From Zychaea mexicana (lineage: Eukaryota; Mucoromycota; Mucoromycetes; Mucorales; Lichtheimiaceae): a stretch of DNA of 64,000 bases. The DNA is taken from the NCBI RefSeq assembly GCF_025766255.1, contig NW_026516696.1, positions 62,001-126,000 of the forward strand, written 5' to 3'. Below, one piece after another: positions 37,446 through 48,667 of the stretch (its first letter is position 1; each line of letters opens with the position of its first letter). Below the pieces are notes generated by a model. It was not told the origin of the DNA. It did not search any database and saw only the letters and a program-made list of their open reading frames with translations. The translations under genes and the position numbers were made by a program.

Positions 37446-38087
37446 ATGGTAACTATGGGACCATAAGCAATAGAGAGAGAGAGAGAGAGAAGCGAAGCAA
37501 TATAGTTAAAAGGATGGATGGATGAGTGATTCGATGGATGGATTACTTTGAAAGGATACGAGTTAATGAAAGAATCCAATTTTTGGGATGGGAAGGGTAC
37601 CAAAAAGCGGTTTTGGGGATATTGAAGGTAACATTGGACATTCAATTTTACTTACCCGGATTTTTTTATAAAATTCTCTTCCTTAGCCTAAGCAAATTAA
37701 GGATATCAAGCAGTTCCTTGAGATTGCCCGCAGAAAGGACGCCCAGTGTAAGAAACGAATACGAAAACGATTTTTTTTCCATACTCGACAATAGAGACAT
37801 GCTAATACTAAATATGCCTTATAATATATTGTTAGCCGCCCGCATCAAGAAGAATGCCGAATCTGTCAAGTTCAAGGTCAGATGCTCGCGTTACTTGTAC
37901 ACTCTTGTCGTCAGCGACAAGCAGAAGGCTAACAAGTTGAGACAGTCCCTCCCTCCTGGTAAGGTTTTTTTCTTGTGTTTTATATATTGGTATTAGGAAA
38001 ACGACACACAGACACTAACCCGACAATCTCTCTTTTGTTATATTTATTTTGGGGACTTTAGCTCTTACTGTCAACGAGATCAAATAA
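37446..38087 (+). CDS. RPL38: 60S ribosomal protein eL38
   Basis: Predicted 70 residues, the exact family length. Four exons: 37446-37448 (the ATG alone), 37687-37747, 37836-37958 and 38062-38087. The spliced protein starts [20 protein letters not shown], continues with [19 protein letters not shown] and ends [11 protein letters not shown], all diagnostic of eL38, a small cytosolic large-subunit protein. Exon 1 is inferred: the only suitable ATG followed by GT upstream is the one at 37446 (ATG|GTAACT), and the coding exon begins with proline after an AG. The 238-base first intron carries a GA repeat (37472-37490) and is long for this genome, as often in ribosomal protein genes. Confidence 0.92.
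37472..37490. repeat. (GA)n microsatellite in eL38 intron 1
   Basis: Nineteen bases of AG dinucleotide repeat directly read from the sequence. Confidence 0.9.
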
Positions 38088-38569
38088 ACGGATTGTTACT
38101 TTGCTCTCTTGTTTCACCTCAGCTTTTTGAAACAATAAATTCATTTCTCGAATTCTCGCATACAATGAAGTGAACGTATCCATCTTGCAGACGACGAACT
38201 ATGTGTGTTTTGTTCGAAAGGGACGAAAGAAAAAAGAAATATGCTGCGAGGGACATCTATCAAGTGTCAGAGCAAAAGAGAGAAAAAGGGGACAAGCAAT
38301 TTGGGATGCAACATGTGCGTCCGGATGTAGAGCGAGAAATAACCAGTTTTCTTTTGTCTATTTACATTGGATTTTATGGCATATTGTCGTGTATTGATGA
38401 GGATGGTTCAAGGGTAGGGTGGGTAATAGGTAGACGTGTGCATTGTATGTGTGTGTGTGTGTGTGTGTGTGCCCGTGAATAAGTTGAACATGTCATGGTA
38501 TTAGATACAGAATGAAAAAAGCGATAAGACATGGGAGAGGGGAGAGTTGTGATTTGCCATTCTGTTTCT
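38088..38569. other. Convergent intergenic region
   Basis: 480 bases between the eL38 stop and the LisH-CTLH gene stop. It contains AATAAA soon after the eL38 stop (about 38133) and a TG repeat at 38448-38471. No gene. Confidence 0.5.
38448..38471. repeat. (TG)12 microsatellite
   Basis: Twenty-four bases of TG repeat between two convergent genes. Confidence 0.95.
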
Positions 38570-39781
38570 CTACATTCCCATCCTTTCTTGATCTGGTTTT
38601 TCAGCACTTGTCAATCCATCGTTTTTGTATTTTGCCAGTTCGCTTTCGATCAATTCATTTTGCTTATACAATCGTTCAAATGATGATTCATTTCTGAGAT
38701 TAGATAGCGCTATAACAAATTCATTTGTTAATATTGTTATTCTTTCATGCATGAAAATCCAGAATATATATACATATCCCACTACTTACATAATACCACT
38801 GTGTTGACTTCATCTGCCAGCTGGAGCCGACGTTCTTGACTCAGCAAATGACTCGACTTTGAATTGTGAGGATCACGATAAGCGATGAGCGATGCCACCT
38901 CGTTTGTGAGATCTTGAAACTCTTTGTTATTCGGTCTGAGGTGTGTTTGTGCGAAACGGATGGCCTCAACTTCATCGGAAGAGCGTACTATTTCAACAAA
39001 TTGCTGGCATCGAAGCTTAAATAGTATGTATTGTAACTGTGACATGCTCTGGTTCTCGTGGTCGACGGTCATGGATTCTGTCCGTTGCTCTTGCTGTGGA
39101 TACTGTGGATCATGCATTGCTAGAGTAGGAAAGTGCTGCTTGATCACGTCGAATGCACGCGGTATGTTTCCGCTCAAAATGGCATCATAGAGGTCTGTTA
39201 TATATACCCCCACGCCATGCCGTATATCAATAAATCCATTCAGCTATCTTTCCCACTACTCTTTCACACTGGAGCTCTTCACGTTGTTTACGAACCTTTT
39301 CGTGCATCCAGTAATGCCCACGTGTATGCATCAGCGTCTAATGTATAAAATCCCTTTTCCATTAACAAGCCGTACTCTACTAACGTTACATTCTTTTCTC
39401 ATAGCAGCAAGGATAATAAAACGGAAACGAAAAAGGAGTATATTACCGTTCGCGTCGCTATCATTCTCATCAATGTCCATGGCATCAGCTATTACGTCAA
39501 AGTAGGAGGTCAAGTCAGCACGTTCTAGCTATACTTGTTCGAATATATAGGCGATAAGAAAAGAAAAGCTGCAGCGTTTTACTTGTAGTGGTAGTATTGC
39601 TCCGTCGTCGCTTGTCATTTCCGTTATTACCATTGACTGGCGTTGACGCAATGTCACTGGCACTGCAAGCGTTCAGCTTCTTGACTTCACCAAGAAAGGC
39701 CTTGGCAGTATTCTTATAGCAGTTGTGGATCAAGTACTCTGTTATAAGATCTCGAAACACATTCTCGTCGTTAAAGTCCAT
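38570..39781 (-). CDS. LisH-CTLH-CRA domain protein (GID/CTLH complex-like)
   Basis: Predicted 287 residues in five exons: 39781-39583, 39524-39447, 39337-39296, 39194-38790 and 38709-38570; phases close. A LisH dimerisation motif lies at residues 10-35 (LITEYLIHNCYKNTAKAFL), followed by a polar linker. A CTLH segment comes next (LDARKDLYDAILSGNIPRAF..IKQHFP), then a CRA region (LRCQQFVEIVRS...EAIRFAQTHL) to the C-terminus. This order is that of RanBP9/10 C-terminal halves and of Gid8-type subunits of the GID/CTLH ubiquitin ligase that degrades gluconeogenic enzymes in yeast. No SPRY or RING domain is present. A scaffold role is inferred; which subunit it is cannot be fixed by eye. Confidence 0.82.
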
Positions 39782-41180
39782 TGTACTCTATAGTTTTTGT
39801 AGTAGGTGGAAACGTAAAGCGAAAAGAGAGGTAGCCAAGCTGCTTATAATCGGATATTTAACTTGCGGAAGAGAGAAAAGGGCATCGACATGACTATCAC
39901 TACCGCTTCTTATGTATCAGGAGTTGGATCCTTACTTTTTTAACATACCTCGTCTTTTTCTCGTGCTACTTCCGGATGAAATCAATATCATCGATATCAA
40001 TTTTAACGGCTTTCAAACTAAAGATATTCCCTCATTCCTGCATAGAAAAGTGACTGACGAAGCTACTGGACGTTAATGCGAATGATCCACTACAATCATG
40101 CTTCTTTCTTTCTGCGATAGCTTTTTCGCCTCCCGCCAATTACTCTTGTTAGCAAGGTAGTCTGGCATTTTGACCCTTTACGTAATATCTACTTGAAAGG
40201 AGATCGCTTCACATGTTTCTGCAAATATGGCATACTGATCTCACAGTGATAACCCGTTCTGTTACATTGTTGTCATAGATCAATGGGCCTAATAAAAGTT
40301 TTTGCATCTTTAAAAGAAGTCCTTTTCTACCGGAAATAATAAGCTATTGCTATATTGCTCGTTTTGATGTTTTGCAACTCGTAAAGTCTAAAGTCAGATA
40401 TTACAATGTGCGGGTATGTTATATAAATACAAGGACCACATAGAAACGCGATTACTTGAAAGTACATCCAATAGTATATATGTATATGGTAAGATTTGAT
40501 CAGTTGGAACTCAATTGATGTACTTGCATTTTTGGTGAGAAGTACCCGTAATACCAATTTGTATATCAAGATCACTACCACCTTTTACGCCTGTCACTCA
40601 GGCGTAGTTTACGCGTTACAAAACATGTAATGCTCGTAGACAAGTACTGTACAGTACGTATTCAAGCACCGAGTAATAGAAATAATCCATGCAAGTATGT
40701 ACTGGCATTGCTATTCACTCGCTTTATTATAATTTCACAAATGTTGGGCCTCTACTATAAACACATAGTGTGCTTTGTTACAAAGACATGCGAGAAAATA
40801 AACACCAGCGTACCGCACCACAGACCTTCCGAATGCGTCTCTGGTAGCACAGATTCCCAATTGCAGTCAAAGTTTCGTCTTACAGCGCATCGATGCATTT
40901 TACGTATATGTTGTGATTAATTCATGAGTAGGTACCTTTTGCGGTTTGAATCTCCAAAATACTCTTCCAGCTACGTATATTTAGTCGTTGTAGGTCGCAC
41001 ACAGGCTTCTCTTTTACTTAACAAATGTATTGGGGGAAAAACGACCCGTCTTATGACATGGATGTACACAAAGCAAGAAGCACTAAACACCGCTTCGGGC
41101 CTAAACCTTGTGTGTTTTATTTATAAAGTAGCTTCCAATCGCATCTTGCTTTTCTTTCCTTCTTTGTGAGAAACTCAATT
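39782..41180. other. Intergenic, no supported gene
   Basis: About 1.4 kb. Open frames at 40630-40920 and 40924-41169 lack family signals, have no upstream context and are compositionally unlike neighbouring exons. It must contain the promoters of the LisH-CTLH gene (left) and the sulfotransferase-like gene (right). Confidence 0.45.
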
Positions 41181-42082
41181 ATGGCGCCACTTGAGGTTAT
41201 AGGAGCAGCCTACAGTCGTACTGGGACTGATAGTCTGCGCACTGCACTTAACATGCTTGGGTATGTGGATAAAAAGACTATTTTTCTGTTGACGCATTGA
41301 TTCTTATCAACTTGTGGAAATTGGGACCAGATATAAGACGCATCATATGCGTGCCATGTTTGAAGGAAATGGTCACCCTGAACTCTTTGCGCAAGCGTAC
41401 GACAATCCAGAAAAGCCTGCAGATTGGGATCGGATGTATGAAGGCTGGGAAGCCGCTGTAGATTGGTATGTTGGTGATAAGTATATGAGACTTTCAAATC
41501 AGAAAGCGTATCAAAGAACAAAAAAAAAAGGGGGGGGGAAGAGTGGAGACCATGAATAATGAGGTTCCTCGAACAACATTGCATATACAAAAGGACAACG
41601 GGTTTTGTACTAACGTCCCCTTGATATCCAGTCCAACCGTTTGTTTTATTCGCCCGTTGATAGCAGCTTATCCGGATGCCAAGGTCATCCTCATTGAGCG
41701 GGATGCAGATAGCTGGTACGACTCGGTCAAAAACTCCATCTACAAGTTGAGCACAGTGGACGAGGAGGAGTACGACGACTATGGCCGTTGCTTACAGCGC
41801 ATGACCAAGAAGATTTGGATGGATGGCGTGTTTGAGAACGGCGAGTTTATTGCGAACCCCGATGCAGTAAAGGCAAAGTATAAGGCGCACAACGCCTGGG
41901 TGAAAGAATATGTGCCACAGGAACGGTTGTTGACCTTGAACCTAAACGAAGGCATTGGATGGGAAAAAATCTGTGAATTCTTGGGAAAACCTGTGCCTGA
42001 CGAGCCGTATCCGAGAATCAATTCAACCACACAGCTCAATGAAGAGCTTCCACAGCTAATTGATCAATTGAAACCTCAATAA
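41181..42082 (+). CDS. Small P-loop sulfotransferase-family protein
   Basis: Predicted 221 residues in three exons: 41181-41260, 41331-41465 and 41632-42082; phases close. The start PLEVIGAAYSRTGTDSLRTAL holds the PAPS-binding loop (here SRTGTDS, normally GRTGT) of the fungal/animal Sulfotransfer_4 group. It continues KTHHMRAMFEG, a WEAAVDCPTVCFIRPLIAAY segment and YPDAKVILIERDADSWYDS, where Arg-Asp-x-Asp-Ser-Trp is the conserved 3'-phosphate region. The C-terminal part is CEFLGKPVPDEPYPR. Family members are common in fungi with no firm substrate. Cytosolic, no signal peptide. An enzymatic role transferring sulfate is inferred only from the loop. Confidence 0.83.
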
Positions 42083-42603
42083 ATTGGAAAAGGAAGCACT
42101 CTACGAATGTCTGTTCTTTAATAGGTAGTCAATGTGTACTACATTCGTAATATTGCATATTACACACTTGGTGTCTGCTACTGATAAACTTGTAATCTCT
42201 GCAGAGATACGCATTGCAGATTGAGACAAAGATGCACTTGACGTGCGAACCACATGCTAGAGCGAGCTATGACTTGCACATAAACATGAGATGATCATGA
42301 TAAAACTTCTTTCAGCCTTGATTATTAGCTGGGTATCCTTTTACACCTGTAAACGTTTGATCCTAATTGTTGCTAGAAAACAATAAAACTTGTATCACAC
42401 CCTTTAGTTTCACAAGAATATGTTGAGTTATGTGTATGCAGTATCTCACGACAGCCGGAAATTTCTTGAAATTAATGGGTTGCAGGAGGGAGGCACCAAA
42501 TGGGTCGCGTCCAATTATTATTACGCGACACGCGTTTTTATAGGAACTTGAATTAGGCTCATTATCTTTCTTCTGGGCTAATTGAAATATCAATGCAACC
42601 AGT
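42083..42603. other. Intergenic
   Basis: 520 bases, AT-rich, no supported frame. It carries the 3' end of the sulfotransferase-like gene and the promoter of the CENP-M-like gene. Confidence 0.4.
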
Positions 42604-43731
42604 ATGATCCTTCGTCCACGATACACACAGCGCGCGACTCAAGTTCTGGTACAGACACACACACACACACTCTCTCTCTCTCTATTTTTTCTTAAAACTA
42701 TTCAAGCTCGACCTGGTTTGCTAATTACACAAATAATATAAAGCTTGTTGGCCCAGCCAATAGTGGAAAACGTACATTGGCAGATCAACTCATTTCGAGT
42801 CGAGAAACATTTATTTCCTTGTAATGTTTATTTTTTAAATCCCTTTTTCTTTTTCTCACTGTTTTCTAAATTTTAAGCTAATTAGAGGAATTGCTATATA
42901 TGAATGAAAAAACTGTAGAGGCACTGACGAAGAATTATCTGCGACAGCTCTTGATGAACTTGGCCAAGTAGATTTTGTTCTCTTCTTGGTCGACATGACC
43001 AACAAGAACAGTCTGTTGACTTTATATCGTTCATTTGAGCATGTTGCACCTGAGTATCTAACCAATCGTTGTGCGGTCTTGATGACCAAAGGTGAGTAAC
43101 CAACAAGTATCTAAGCAAAGGTGGGGGGGGTTGAAAAAGAAGACAGAGTATTGAATGTCCAATCAAATGTTTAGTTGACGCAGTGGAAGCATGGACACTT
43201 GATGAAGAAAAAGTACAACGTATTATCAATCAATATACCCCTGACATCTACACATTTCGATGTAACCTCTCGGTAAGTCCTTTTGCAACAGATAGTATCT
43301 TTTTTTTTTCTTGCAATTCCATGTATTTAAACGAGTGGGAAAATATATGGAAACAGGATCGCCGAGAACGACAGAAACTGGGTGACCAATTGGCACGACT
43401 TGTTCGGATCAGTACATTGCAACAAAAGAATATCACAATGCCCTTGATCAAAGCGACCACCTACTACAACCATTTGCCATACTCCTCCCGTGGTACAGAC
43501 GAGACCGAATATACCGAAGAGACAGATGACGACAACAGTGGGATGGTATCACAAGCAGGACAAGATGACGCTAGTGGGATGGTATCCGAAGCAGAACAAG
43601 ATGACACTAGTAGGATGCCATCAGATGCAGAACAGGACGGCGATGCAAAACAAGATGACAGGAGTAGAATGTTATCAGAGACAGAACAAGAAGACAATCA
43701 AATACAACAAGAACAAGCAATTCAGGATTAA
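42604..43731 (+). CDS. CENP-M-like small-GTPase-fold kinetochore protein
   Basis: Predicted 255 residues in five exons: 42604-42648, 42744-42820, 42919-43091, 43175-43272 and 43357-43731; lengths sum to 768, clean frame. The model starts MILRPRYTQRATQVL then LVGPANSGKRTLADQL, the beta1/P-loop region. The next core element is VDFVLFLVDMTNKNSLLTLY, followed by LTNRCAVLMTKV, DIYTFRCNL and RQKLGDQLARLVRIS. Order, spacing and residues follow vertebrate CENP-M, a GTPase-fold protein that does not bind GTP and that holds the CENP-HIKM complex together. The P-loop here is GPANSGKR: the GK pair stays but the Ser/Thr after it is Arg. The acidic C-terminal tail (about 190-255) is made of 12-residue repeats. 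Alternative: another degenerate Ras-like protein. Exon 1 is an inference. Confidence 0.6.
42655..42683. repeat. (AC)n(TC)n compound microsatellite in intron
   Basis: Repeat of AC followed by TC directly read; it lies inside intron 1 of the CENP-M-like model and forms part of the pyrimidine tract. Confidence 0.9.
43543..43700 (+). repeat. Coding minisatellite, 36-base units
   Basis: Units start at 43543, 43579, 43615 (expanded by 18 bases) and 43669. Each encodes a variant of Met-x-Ser-x-Ala/Thr-x-Gln-Asp/Glu-Asp followed by a small or basic residue pair. The frame of the CENP-M-like gene is kept throughout, so copy-number change alters an acidic tail only. Confidence 0.85.
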
Positions 43732-43892
43732 GAACCAAAAAAAAAAAAAGTCATGTGGATATTTTGTTAAATAATGAACAAAAAAGTAAATTATGTAGAT
43801 ATTAAACCTAGTTAGAAGGAGCAAAAAAAGGTCATAAAGTACAAGAAATTGCAAATGAAGGGGAAGGGTGTGCACTGTGAGAGAAAGAGCGA

Positions 43893-43914
43893 GTGTGTGT
43901 GTGTGTGTGTGTGT
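43893..43914. repeat. (GT)11 microsatellite
   Basis: Twenty-two bases of GT between the convergent CENP-M-like and Ras GEF genes. Confidence 0.95.
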
Positions 43915-43999
43915 ATACGTAGTGGTAGTGGTGTTGTGTGTAAGTTACTTGTAATGCAAAAATAAGAATAACAAAAAATAGAAAATAAGAAATGAGGTT

Positions 44000-46900
44000 T
44001 TACAAGAATCCAGATTCTTGCAATAGTCGCGTAATTTTCTCGTCTTCGCGCTCTCTAATAATGGGTGTCAGTCATAGAAAAAAAAAAGCGTAGAAAGCAT
44101 CATTTCTTAATTACCTAGGTTCCAATTTCAAGCTTTCATTATACAGCTGCTCCTCGTCCCGCGTGCTTTGCAGATTAGCTTGAATGAAAGACTGAAGCTC
44201 TTCAACCGGCTTCAGACGGTATAATGATGACTGGTATTGCTGAATTTCGCGAATGACTTCGGCGGTCTTTGCGCGTTTGGCGAAATTGATGAGTTCTTTG
44301 GACTTTTTCAAAAAGTTTGGGTTGCCGTCTTCTATGAATGTAAGATCTTGTAGGTAGATGCCGAGGAATGGTATGCAGGGAGGATTGATAGAGTGAATGA
44401 TTGCGCGGTATTCGGTAAAGTTGCGGTTAGCACCCATCAGTTTGCGGATCTGTGACAAGATCTGGTTGGTCCGTGCGCCCACCATTTCCCATGTTCGCTT
44501 CAGACGGCCCACTGAACTATTGTCAAAGGCGGACAGAACTGCCATGCATGTGTTGAAGTTGTTCAAGAGTCGGCATTTCTAGAGAATGATTGTTAAATTT
44601 AACTTTTGTCTCTCTCTTGTGACCTCGGAAGAGGGTGGGAGAAAAGACAGTTGAACTCACCTCGGCTACTTGGACCCAGTATTTGATGACATTGCTACGT
44701 TTCTTAATATCGCTCTGACTCAAAATGGCATCCGAAACCCACGAAGTGACCTCATTACAATACTCGATCGACGCACGGATGTTCACAGCGACCTTGCCAG
44801 TATCATCATTGGTATCACGCGACCACGCCTTATCCAAACACTCCACGGGCCGAATCGAGCTATACAGCTTGAAATCCATAATGGTCAACTGTCGAGCCAT
44901 CTCCAACGGGTCGATATCCATCAACTTGAACTTTTTACGGTTGCGTGGCAAGATCGGTTCGGGAGGATCTGGCAGGGTCAAGACCATCTTTTTGAGCCCG
45001 CCCTGACTTTCATCCTCCTTGCGCATCTTGATCAATCGTTCGAGCTGGTCTGCCGAAAAGCTCAATGTGCTTCGGATGCTTGTGTTTGTGAATTCCTGCA
45101 GTCGATCCAGAATGATGTGGTCGTCCTCGTTATAGTACAGTTCCAGCCAGTTCTTGAGAACGTTAAACACACGCAGTCGGATCAGTTTGAGTTTCTTTTG
45201 CGTCCATGCTTCAGTCTCTTCCTCTGTCATGCCCTCCGGGGGATTCAAGTTGTAGCGTGCTTCCAGCAGATTCAGTAGTTCCATGGACGCGCAGAACGAT
45301 CGGTACGTCAGCAAAAAGGTATTGATAAAGTTCATGTCCAGATAGTCGTGCAGCGTCAGTCGCTCTACCAAGGCAGGCAGCGTGCCGCCCTTGACATAGC
45401 CTTCCATGTTGAATACAATTTCATTCACATCATAGTCGTATTGCAAGTACCATGCTCGTTCGTTCACGGCTGGTTTCGCAGCAGCGGCAACAGCAGCGGG
45501 TGCGTCGTCGCCAAAGAACTTTTTCAATTTGCGCGAGGTAGCCTTGGACGGTGAGCTGGTTGCACCGCCGACTGTCGATTGGCGTTGCGCTGAGCCGCCG
45601 TGATCGCCACTATGAGCACCCACCGAACCTGTTTGTGACGTAGTCGTGGTGGGAGATTCGGGTATCGTGGACGGTGTGCTTGCTTGCGATTGCTGTTTGG
45701 GTTGCTCGAGTTCTGACATGGTATCTGTAGGTAAAGTGCCTTCGTGTGTTGCATTGTCATCTGTACTAAATCCTTCCGCAGCGACGCTTTCGTTTTCGTC
45801 TTCTTCAGCAATGACTGTTTCCATGAGTGCCGGGCTGGATGGTGTGGTTGTTCCTGCCGGTGTCTTTGACAGTGCTGCGTCTTCTCCAGTAGCAGCAGCA
45901 GTAGTAGTAGTAACAGGAGCAGCAGGCGCACCGCCAGCGGACATGCTTACCCGTCGTTCGGTCACAAGTTTACCAACACACGAACAGATATTACGGATCG
46001 GCAAACTTACGCCAGTCGCAGCATGCTCCATGTCTGCCACAATACCCTGTATGGCCACCGTTTCATCCGTCATTGACTGCATGCAGCAGAACAACAGGCC
46101 CAGTCCATCCGAGAGTCGCTGTCGGTCCGCCTTGAGCTCGACCATCAAGGGCGATGCATCGACGTCATTGAAATCGATATCCTCGACAATGCCGATGAAT
46201 TGGGCTGTCTGGTTGGCCAAGTTGCGGAATTGGGTAAACATGAGTGCTGCTAACGAGAATCGTGAGCTGTCCTGGCCGTCGTCGTCGCGTCTGATGCTGG
46301 ACAACATGGCGTCGATCGATTCCTGCATGCTCGTTCCATAGGCTTCCAAATTATCTGCCAAGTCGTTCTGTAACGCGTATTTAGCGCGTTGTTGATGTTG
46401 TTGTTGTTGTTGTTGATTGGCATCGTCTTTACTGTTATTGCTGCCATTTAGGGTACGTTCACCCATGCCTGTTGTTGTTATCAAGGACGGATCCATGTGG
46501 TGTACAGAAACCGGAATATCTTGACACGTGCTGACAAAGTTGCGCACGGCCAACAAGAGTTCGTTTGAATCAGAAAGCATTTTGCTAATGTTTTCGTCTG
46601 CACTGTCTACGCTCAACTGGGAGGACAGGACGAGTTTTGACATGGATGCCATCATGGCCCGATGGTGTGCACGCAGCACCGAGTTTGTCTTGATGTGTAC
46701 CGACTCCTTGTCAATCGTGCCTGAGGTGACGAGCATCATGCGGATTGCATTGACGATGGCAGCAGCGTATGGCATAAACATGGCCTTTTGTGTGTTCTTT
46801 GCAGCGGAATTGAGGTTGTGTATGGATAAGGCAATATGTGCTGACAGTTTGTTCCATGTCAATGGCTCGCTGCTGTCGACGACGGATGTGCGACGTACAG

Positions 46901-48435
46901 AGGCTTGTCGTGAAGGTGAGCGGGGTAATGGTTTGGGTGGGGATTGGGTTGCTGCTGTCTGTTGGAACGGTGGATCGTCAGGCAGAGGCGGTCGCCATGA
47001 TGGATCATTGAGTGACTGTAGTTTGTCCCGCTACAAATACTGCATTAGAAACCCGCGCAAATTCTCTCTCTCCCCCTCTCAACGGCACACCACTCACCAG
47101 TCCATTCGGGGCCTCGATATCGGCTCTATTTAAGGCGGTTGCTTCGGTCACGGTGTTAAAGTAGTATTCTCGTCCCTGTGTGTTGATGCGCTTTACCCAA
47201 GGATGTGGAAGCTGTGTAACCTATCACGACAACACACAACACACAGACAGAAAGGGCGCGGGCACCCGGTAGTAAATTAATTAAATCAACTGATCTACAA
47301 CAGTGTGGAGATAGAGAAATAGGGAGACAGAAAAGCAAAAAAAAAAAGGGGGGGGGGAGGCGGCCCGCGCTTCTTGTTCTTCTTTTCAATTACCTTTTCT
47401 GACGTTGACAGCTCGCCCAATTTATCAAGTGTTGATGGTGTCAGCTGCTGTGCTGTTGGAGGCTGTGGTGGTAATGGCTGGTCGTCCCAAGGCATTCGAC
47501 TATCCACGGATTTAAAGTCAAAATCATCGTCTTCTTCCTCGTCGATCGATCCATTGACGTAGGAAAGACCGTCATCAAGTTCCGATTCTGAGGCATCGTC
47601 CGGATGTGTCGATCGCATCTCGCCCGTCGTGGTGTTGTAATAATAGCAGTCTGTTCCATCCTCTGTCATCTGCAACGTCCAGCTGGGCGGCATCGAGCGT
47701 TGTTGTTGCTGGTAGTGTCTGTCCTTGCTGAACGAACTGGCCGAATCTTTGCGTCCCATTGCTGATCGTACTTGGGTGGATCGATGCTGCTGCTGTGGCT
47801 GTTGCTCCATGATGTCAATGTTGTTGGTATATGGCAAGGAGAGACGATACTCGCTATTTTTTCGTAGTGGAACGCCATTGCGTGTACGAGGCGTGACGAT
47901 ATCCGATTCATCGGAAGTGGCTGACATGTAGCGTGCGTGGGTTGCGGAAGGCTACATGTACATGCATGCGTGAGCGGTGTGTGTGTGTGTGTATGAATTG
48001 GAGAGAAGAGCATGAGGGTTAGAAAGGGGTTGGGATGTGAGAGTAAAGGGAAAGATTGGGAACAATGAAAATTTAAGGTTTTTTCCTTCAGCTTACTTCC
48101 TCGTAGAAAATGTCATCTGTCCCACGTATGGTAGAAGTGTCCTCGTTTTCATAGTCTTCTACTATCTGGACGTAATTACTGGGAAACCATCCGCGGACAC
48201 CTTTGCACCTATACAGAGTCCAAATATCCATTCTATTTTAGTCATACTGACAAGAGAAAGAGAAAGAGGAAAAGAGACGCGTCTAAAATAACAATTACCA
48301 GCCGTCCCACCATCCGGAATCCAACTTGGTCAGGACTTCAATGTAATCACCTTGCTCGAAGCTGAGTGAGGACGGGTCATTCGAGTTGAATGGGTACCGA
48401 GCTTGGACTCTGCACAAGATGGGCACCTTGGACAT
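44000..48435 (-). CDS. Cdc25-type Ras guanine nucleotide exchange factor with SH3 and two WW domains
   Basis: Activates Ras by exchanging GDP for GTP at the plasma membrane. Predicted 1272 residues in seven exons: 48435-48299, 48208-48097, 47951-47394, 47220-47098, 47030-44661, 44578-44115 and 44054-44000. SH3 lies at about 5-62 (ARYPFNSNDPSSLSFEQGDY, SGWWDGWCKG, GWFPSNYV). WW1 is at about 170-203 (PPSWTLQMTEDGTDCYYYN) and WW2 at about 272-302 (LPHPWVKRINTQGREYYFN). The REM/N domain is at about 834-960 (INTFLLTYRSF). The catalytic domain is at about 1010-1240 (IDPLEMARQLTIMDFKLYSSI, NNFNTCMAVLSAF, GRLKRTWE, PPCIPFLGIYLQDL). The middle is helical then Ser/Thr/Gln-rich. An AG after a T11 run lies just 5' of the chosen ATG, so an upstream coding exon cannot be excluded. 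Confidence 0.93.
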
Positions 48436-48634
48436 CAGGGCTCTCTCCTAAAAAAAAAAAGTCCTTTATCGGTCGAGGAAACAAGATAAAAAAAAAAAAG
48501 GCGCCGGGTATATTCTATTCGCCGTTCTTTTTCTTCTTCTTTTCGAGAATTAGAATGAATAAAAGCAAAAAAAAAAGAAAGAAAAAAGACGAAGCTCGTC
48601 TTTCCAGAAATAAGATATGAGTGTGTGAAAAGAA

Positions 48635-48667
<33 letters not shown>

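Noticed and set aside
37340..37645. Minus-strand frame over the eL38 first intron
   Set aside because: It runs through the intron repeat and overlaps the eL38 start; no similarity seen.
45646..46341. 231-codon plus-strand frame opposite the Ras GEF
   Set aside because: It is the complement of low-complexity Ser/Thr/Ala coding sequence; a shadow.
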